A DNA stretch of 64,000 nucleotides from Fimbriimonadales bacterium. GTDB lineage: Bacteria; Armatimonadota; Fimbriimonadia; Fimbriimonadales; GBS-DC. The notes under the pieces were generated by a model. The model did no database searches. It was not told the DNA's origin and saw only the letters and a program-made list of their open reading frames with translations. A program made the translations under genes and the position numbers. The DNA lies in the NCBI GenBank assembly GCA_026003075.1, contig BPGO01000001.1, positions 492,546-556,545 of the forward strand. Direction: 5' to 3'. Shown piece after piece: positions 62,989 through 64,000 of this stretch. The first letter of the stretch is position 1; each line of letters begins with the position of its first letter.

Positions 62989-64000
62989 GCCAGACGCCCC
63001 CATTGCAGCTTCGCGTGCCCGTTGGTGTGGCGTGTCATTGTGTCAGATTGCAGAAACCGCTTCGCCGCTATGTCGTTTTTCAGGTAAGCGTCCCAGAACG
63101 CCAGCGAGGCGGTCTTCACATACATCACATGGGTCGGATTCTCGGCGCCAGCGTTGCGGAACGCACCCCCACGCAACCCTGAGATCCCGCCAAAGCCATG
63201 CCACGCCCCCTCAATGACCAGCAGATATTTCTCCTTGCTACGAGCGTATTTGTACGGGTCTAACCGCCACTCCCACCCCTCGCCTGTTAGACCCCTGTCA
63301 TTCGTACCTGTTATCAAGAGAAAGGGGCGCGTGAGTGTCTCCCAAGATCGAGCGTCCAGTCCTCCCATCTGCCTACCGATGCCTTGAGGGGAAATCAGCA
63401 GAAATGCTGTGGGACGTTCGTCATCATGGCTTTTACGCTCACCATTGCCAATAGTGGTTGCGCCTGCCAAGAGCTGCGTAGTATGCGCCCCGAACGAGTG
63501 CCCCCCAACGCCAATCGCTTTGCGGTTGAGCTTGCCCTTGAGCTCAGGAACCTTCGCTTCCAACGCATCCAGCGAGTCCAAAATAAAGCGAATATCTTGG
63601 GGACGGCTCTCCCAGTCGCGAAGGGTATCAGGAGTCAGCCTCGCGCGTCCCGTGAGCGCTACCGAGTCGGAGTGATTGACTTGGATGCACACATAGCCGT
63701 GGCTCACCCAATAGCGTATTAGGGGCTGATACAGGTCTTTCGTAGCGGTTGCGCCGTGCGACCATAGGATGATCGGAAAAGAACCTTTCCCGTCGGGATA
63801 GGTCACGCGCAGTTGCAACTCCTTGCCGCGTTTGGCGTCATGCAAAATAACCGTTGGAACGGCGCGTACAGCGTAGGAACCGTCGGACGGCTTGTACGCC
63901 CAGTCGGGTTGGGGCTGTTGCACCGACTCGGATTGTGTCAGTAGAATCGCATAAACGGATAGGCTCCAGATTATGCTCGCCGCTATCAGGAAACGATTCA
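62982..64000 (-). CDS. Secreted alpha/beta hydrolase (chlorophyllase/PAF-hydrolase-like), start at the window edge
   Basis: The frame stays open to the right edge, where the last bases encode ?-N-R-F-L-I-A-A-S-I-I-W-S-L-S-V, a signal peptide. The base before TG is outside the window, so the start codon (NTG) probably straddles the edge. The mature part has LRVTYPDGKGSFPIILWSHG (oxyanion loop), GVGGHSFGAHTTQLLAG with the nucleophile Ser, LITGTNDRGLTGEGWEWRL with the likely Asp, and IEGAWHGFGGISG with the likely His. The full triad is present, unlike the shortened hydrolase at 11.5 kb. It is probably an extracellular or periplasmic esterase. Confidence 0.85.
   Translation of the reverse strand, partial: NRFLIAASIIWSLSVYAILLTQSESVQQPQPDWAYKPSDGSYAVRAVPTVILHDAKRGKELQLRVTYPDGKGSFPIILWSHGATATKDLYQPLIRYWVSHGYVCIQVNHSDSVALTGRARLTPDTLRDWESRPQDIRFILDSLDALEAKVPELKGKLNRKAIGVGGHSFGAHTTQLLAGATTIGNGERKSHDDERPTAFLLISPQGIGRQMGGLDARSWETLTRPFLLITGTNDRGLTGEGWEWRLDPYKYARSKEKYLLVIEGAWHGFGGISGLRGGAFRNAGAENPTHVMYVKTASLAFWDAYLKNDIAAKRFLQSDTMTRHTNGHAKLQWGRLAH

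Overview
The window is about 64 kb of bacterial chromosome from what looks like a diderm Armatimonadota-type bacterium, probably thermophilic. This lineage call is an inference. It rests on a class-specific pilin ([18 protein letters not shown] leader, then [13 protein letters not shown], with an H-X9-DG tail), a secreted propeller protein with dockerin-like calcium loops, LPS-type genes (heptosyltransferase, KDO transferase, LptD-like barrel, DUF374 acyltransferase), and start codons that sit only 6-9 nt after a GGTANNNT box, which suggests many leaderless mRNAs. No rRNA, CRISPR array or phage is present. One tRNA (Arg, TCT) is encoded.

Layout. 1-13.1 kb: a tricorn-type protease running off the left edge, a GH140-like glycosidase, an acyl-CoA thioesterase, an indoleamine 2,3-dioxygenase homologue, a MarR regulator with a cysteine tail, rpmA, an NSS symporter with a 37-residue partner subunit, tRNA-Arg, a GH127 arabinofuranosidase, a shortened alpha/beta hydrolase and a pilin-like protein. 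13.2-43.4 kb: mostly housekeeping and central metabolism (ribBA, heptosyltransferase, methylmalonyl-CoA mutase large subunit, GH57 branching enzyme, purF, comM, argC, aldehyde dehydrogenase, FliL-like, asd, LptD-like, a three-gene 2-oxoacid dehydrogenase operon, metK, hisI, thiL, nuoN, an ABC exporter pair). These genes are tightly packed, often convergent with overlapping ends.

43.4-53.1 kb is an accessory island of lower GC. It holds five orphan RHS tip cassettes on the minus strand. Each has the same RHS core of about 66-100 codons, then an unrelated C-terminus, and four of the five are followed at once or closely by a small gene that could be immunity. One cassette and its follower overlap by ATGA. 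The island also has a 5'-truncated RHS repeat fragment, two toxin-antitoxin pairs lying immediately upstream of cassettes, a dead 867-bp IS5-type element and a 165-bp internally deleted relative of it that abuts the stop codon of the ABC permease. It reads as a store of exchangeable toxin tips whose full-length RHS gene is not in this window.

53.1-64 kb returns to chromosomal genes. It includes a flavin prenyltransferase, a three-gene minus-strand set (small acidic protein ending GGANA, an E2/UBC-fold protein, a double zinc-knuckle protein) that may be a minimal ubiquitin-like system, a secreted dockerin-like protein, HyuB, a Uma2 nuclease, an HD-GYP protein, a RibD-like reductase and an envelope-lipid operon ending in waaA. 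A secreted alpha/beta hydrolase runs off the right edge.
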